Assembly (NCBI GenBank): GCA_018241455.1
Contig: JAFEDW010000131.1
Coordinates: forward strand, 1 to 5,981
Direction of reading: 5' to 3'
From: Pseudomonadota bacterium
GTDB taxonomy: Bacteria; Pseudomonadota; Gammaproteobacteria; Steroidobacterales; Steroidobacteraceae
DNA length: 5,981 nt
Both the position numbers and the translations under genes were made by a program. The notes beneath the pieces were generated by a model. It saw nothing but the letters and a program-made list of their open reading frames with translations, made no database searches and was not told the DNA's origin. Positions 5,090 through 5,981 of the stretch are shown piece after piece. Within the stretch, counting starts at the first letter, position 1, and each line of letters starts with the position of its first letter.

Positions 5090-5981
5090 CTAGTTCGCGT
5101 CCATCCAGTCGATGTTGGCGCTGCGGTTCACATTGCCGGTGTGGAACAGCACGACGCGGTTCGGGCCGACGATGTACATGACGAACAGCGTCTGCCCGAC
5201 GCCGGTGATCGTCGCGGTGCCGATGCCGCGGCCGGTGGCCGTATCGAGCGCGTAGTAGCTCGAGCCCGCGGTCGCAGAGATGACGCCGTTGGCGATACTG
5301 GCCGACGGCATCAGGATCATCGGCGCCACATCTTCCGGGTATTGCGTGCCGCTGACGAAGAAGCCGGGCACGCTCGAGGTGAACGGGCCGGCGGATTGCG
5401 CTTCGAGCAGGCCCGAGTTGCCCATCGCGCTGCCTTTTTCGACCACGAAACCGCTGCCAGGGCCGGTGAGGTACGCAACGAACTGCCGCGCGTTCGTGCC
5501 GCTGCCGAACCCGAAGGTGGTGCGGCCCTCGGCCGCATCGACGGCGTAGGTGGCGTTCAGCGCGCCGGTGGTCTCGTCGAACACGGCCGTGGCGAGGCTC
5601 GCCACGTCGATGTGCACGATCGCCGTGCCGTTGGTCGCGTTCGCGCCCGACAGGCGCGCGAGCGTCATCACCGAGCGCGGCGGCGCGAGGCCGGTCTGCC
5701 CGCCCCACAGACTCAGGATCGACGGATTGGCGAGAGAAGTGTTGTCGAACGTGCCGGCCTGGCGCGTCATGTAGCCCGACATGCGCGGCGCGGCATCGGT
5801 CGTGACGAGCAGCAACCGGTTCGTGTTGACGACGTAATAGGCGAGATGGAAGGTCTGGTTGCCGCCGCTCGCGGTGGCGGTGAGCGTCAGCGTGCCGCGG
5901 CCGTTCGCATCCGGCGCACCGAGCACGCCGGCGACCGGGGCTTCGGCGAGCGGTTTGCTGCCGTTCGAGTCCACGTGGCCG
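5090..5981 (-). CDS. Repeat protein of unknown function with three beta-rich modules, N-terminus outside window
   Basis: I do not recognise an assigned function. The frame is open to the right edge and reads through an in-frame GTG at 5974 with further coding (Gly-His) beyond it, so the window holds only the C-terminal 296 or so residues. Counting from that GTG codon, three diverged modules are visible. Their cores are ANGRGTLTLTA...AYYVVNTNRLLLVTTD (23-60), YAVDAAEGRTTFGFG...VAYLTGPGSGFVVEK (143-180) and YALDTATGRGIGTATI...VMYIVGPNRVVLFHTG (241-280). The shared plan is G.L.A.Y..D...GRGT.T.T, then a polar turn, then YxVgPNRhhLh.T, suggesting a small beta-sandwich or meander. Composition (Ala, Gly, Thr, Ser, Asn; few charged residues; no Cys in the visible part) is typical of exported surface proteins, but no signal peptide is in view. 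Similar 'YTVDSTGRGT' modules occur in large predicted secreted proteins of acidobacteria and some gammaproteobacteria; that comparison is from memory. No membrane anchor or sorting signal is seen at the C-terminus. Confidence 0.8.
   Translation of the reverse strand, partial: GHVDSNGSKPLAEAPVAGVLGAPDANGRGTLTLTATASGGNQTFHLAYYVVNTNRLLLVTTDAAPRMSGYMTRQAGTFDNTSLANPSILSLWGGQTGLAPPRSVMTLARLSGANATNGTAIVHIDVASLATAVFDETTGALNATYAVDAAEGRTTFGFGSGTNARQFVAYLTGPGSGFVVEKGSAMGNSGLLEAQSAGPFTSSVPGFFVSGTQYPEDVAPMILMPSASIANGVISATAGSSYYALDTATGRGIGTATITGVGQTLFVMYIVGPNRVVLFHTGNVNRSANIDWMDAN

Noticed and set aside
5034..5708. A 224-codon minus-strand frame overlapping the repeat-protein gene
   Set aside because: It is Arg/His-rich with no domain, in another frame of the same strand as the protein with the clear internal repeats.
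1..5981. Defence system, toxin-antitoxin pair, prophage, biosynthetic cluster or RNA gene
   Set aside because: No diagnostic domains, paired small genes, cloverleaf or repeat-spacer structures were found, and each gene is explained by a single-unit family or is unassigned.

Overview
The window is high-GC bacterial chromosomal DNA with no sign of plasmid, phage, insertion sequence, CRISPR array or RNA gene. The gene families suggest a Gram-negative proteobacterium: a large multi-SLBB outer-membrane polysaccharide export protein, a MAPEG protein and a PIG3-type quinone oxidoreductase. A gammaproteobacterium of the Xanthomonadales/Nevskiales/Steroidobacterales kind fits best. That placement is an inference from protein style and GC-rich codon use, not from a marker gene.

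Layout, left to right: (1) 1-2043, plus strand: the 3' part of a Wza-class export protein with about six SLBB repeats, 5' end cut by the window edge. (2) 2118-2555, minus: a four-helix MAPEG-family membrane protein. (3) 2723-3205, plus: a small coiled-coil protein with a 21-bp/7-residue tandem repeat and a C-terminal membrane segment. (4) 3232-4002, minus: a papain-like (C1) cysteine peptidase with the expected catalytic Gln, Cys, His and Asn. (5) 4070-5086, plus: a zinc-independent medium-chain NAD(P)H:quinone oxidoreductase of the PIG3 type. (6) 5090-5981, minus: the C-terminal part of a protein of unknown function built from three diverged beta-rich repeats, with its start outside the window.

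The genes alternate strand strictly (+ - + - + -), so no two adjacent genes can share a sense transcript. Three convergent junctions (74, 26 and 3 bp) and two divergent promoter regions (167 and 67 bp) separate them. At two convergent junctions a perfect inverted repeat lies on or beside a stop codon, without a T-tract.

I see no multi-gene system here. The export protein probably belongs to an exopolysaccharide locus extending to the left, and the other five look like independent single-gene units. The least understood items are the coiled-coil membrane protein and the triplicated-repeat protein at the right edge. Coverage is nearly complete: no gene-free stretch reaches 300 bases.
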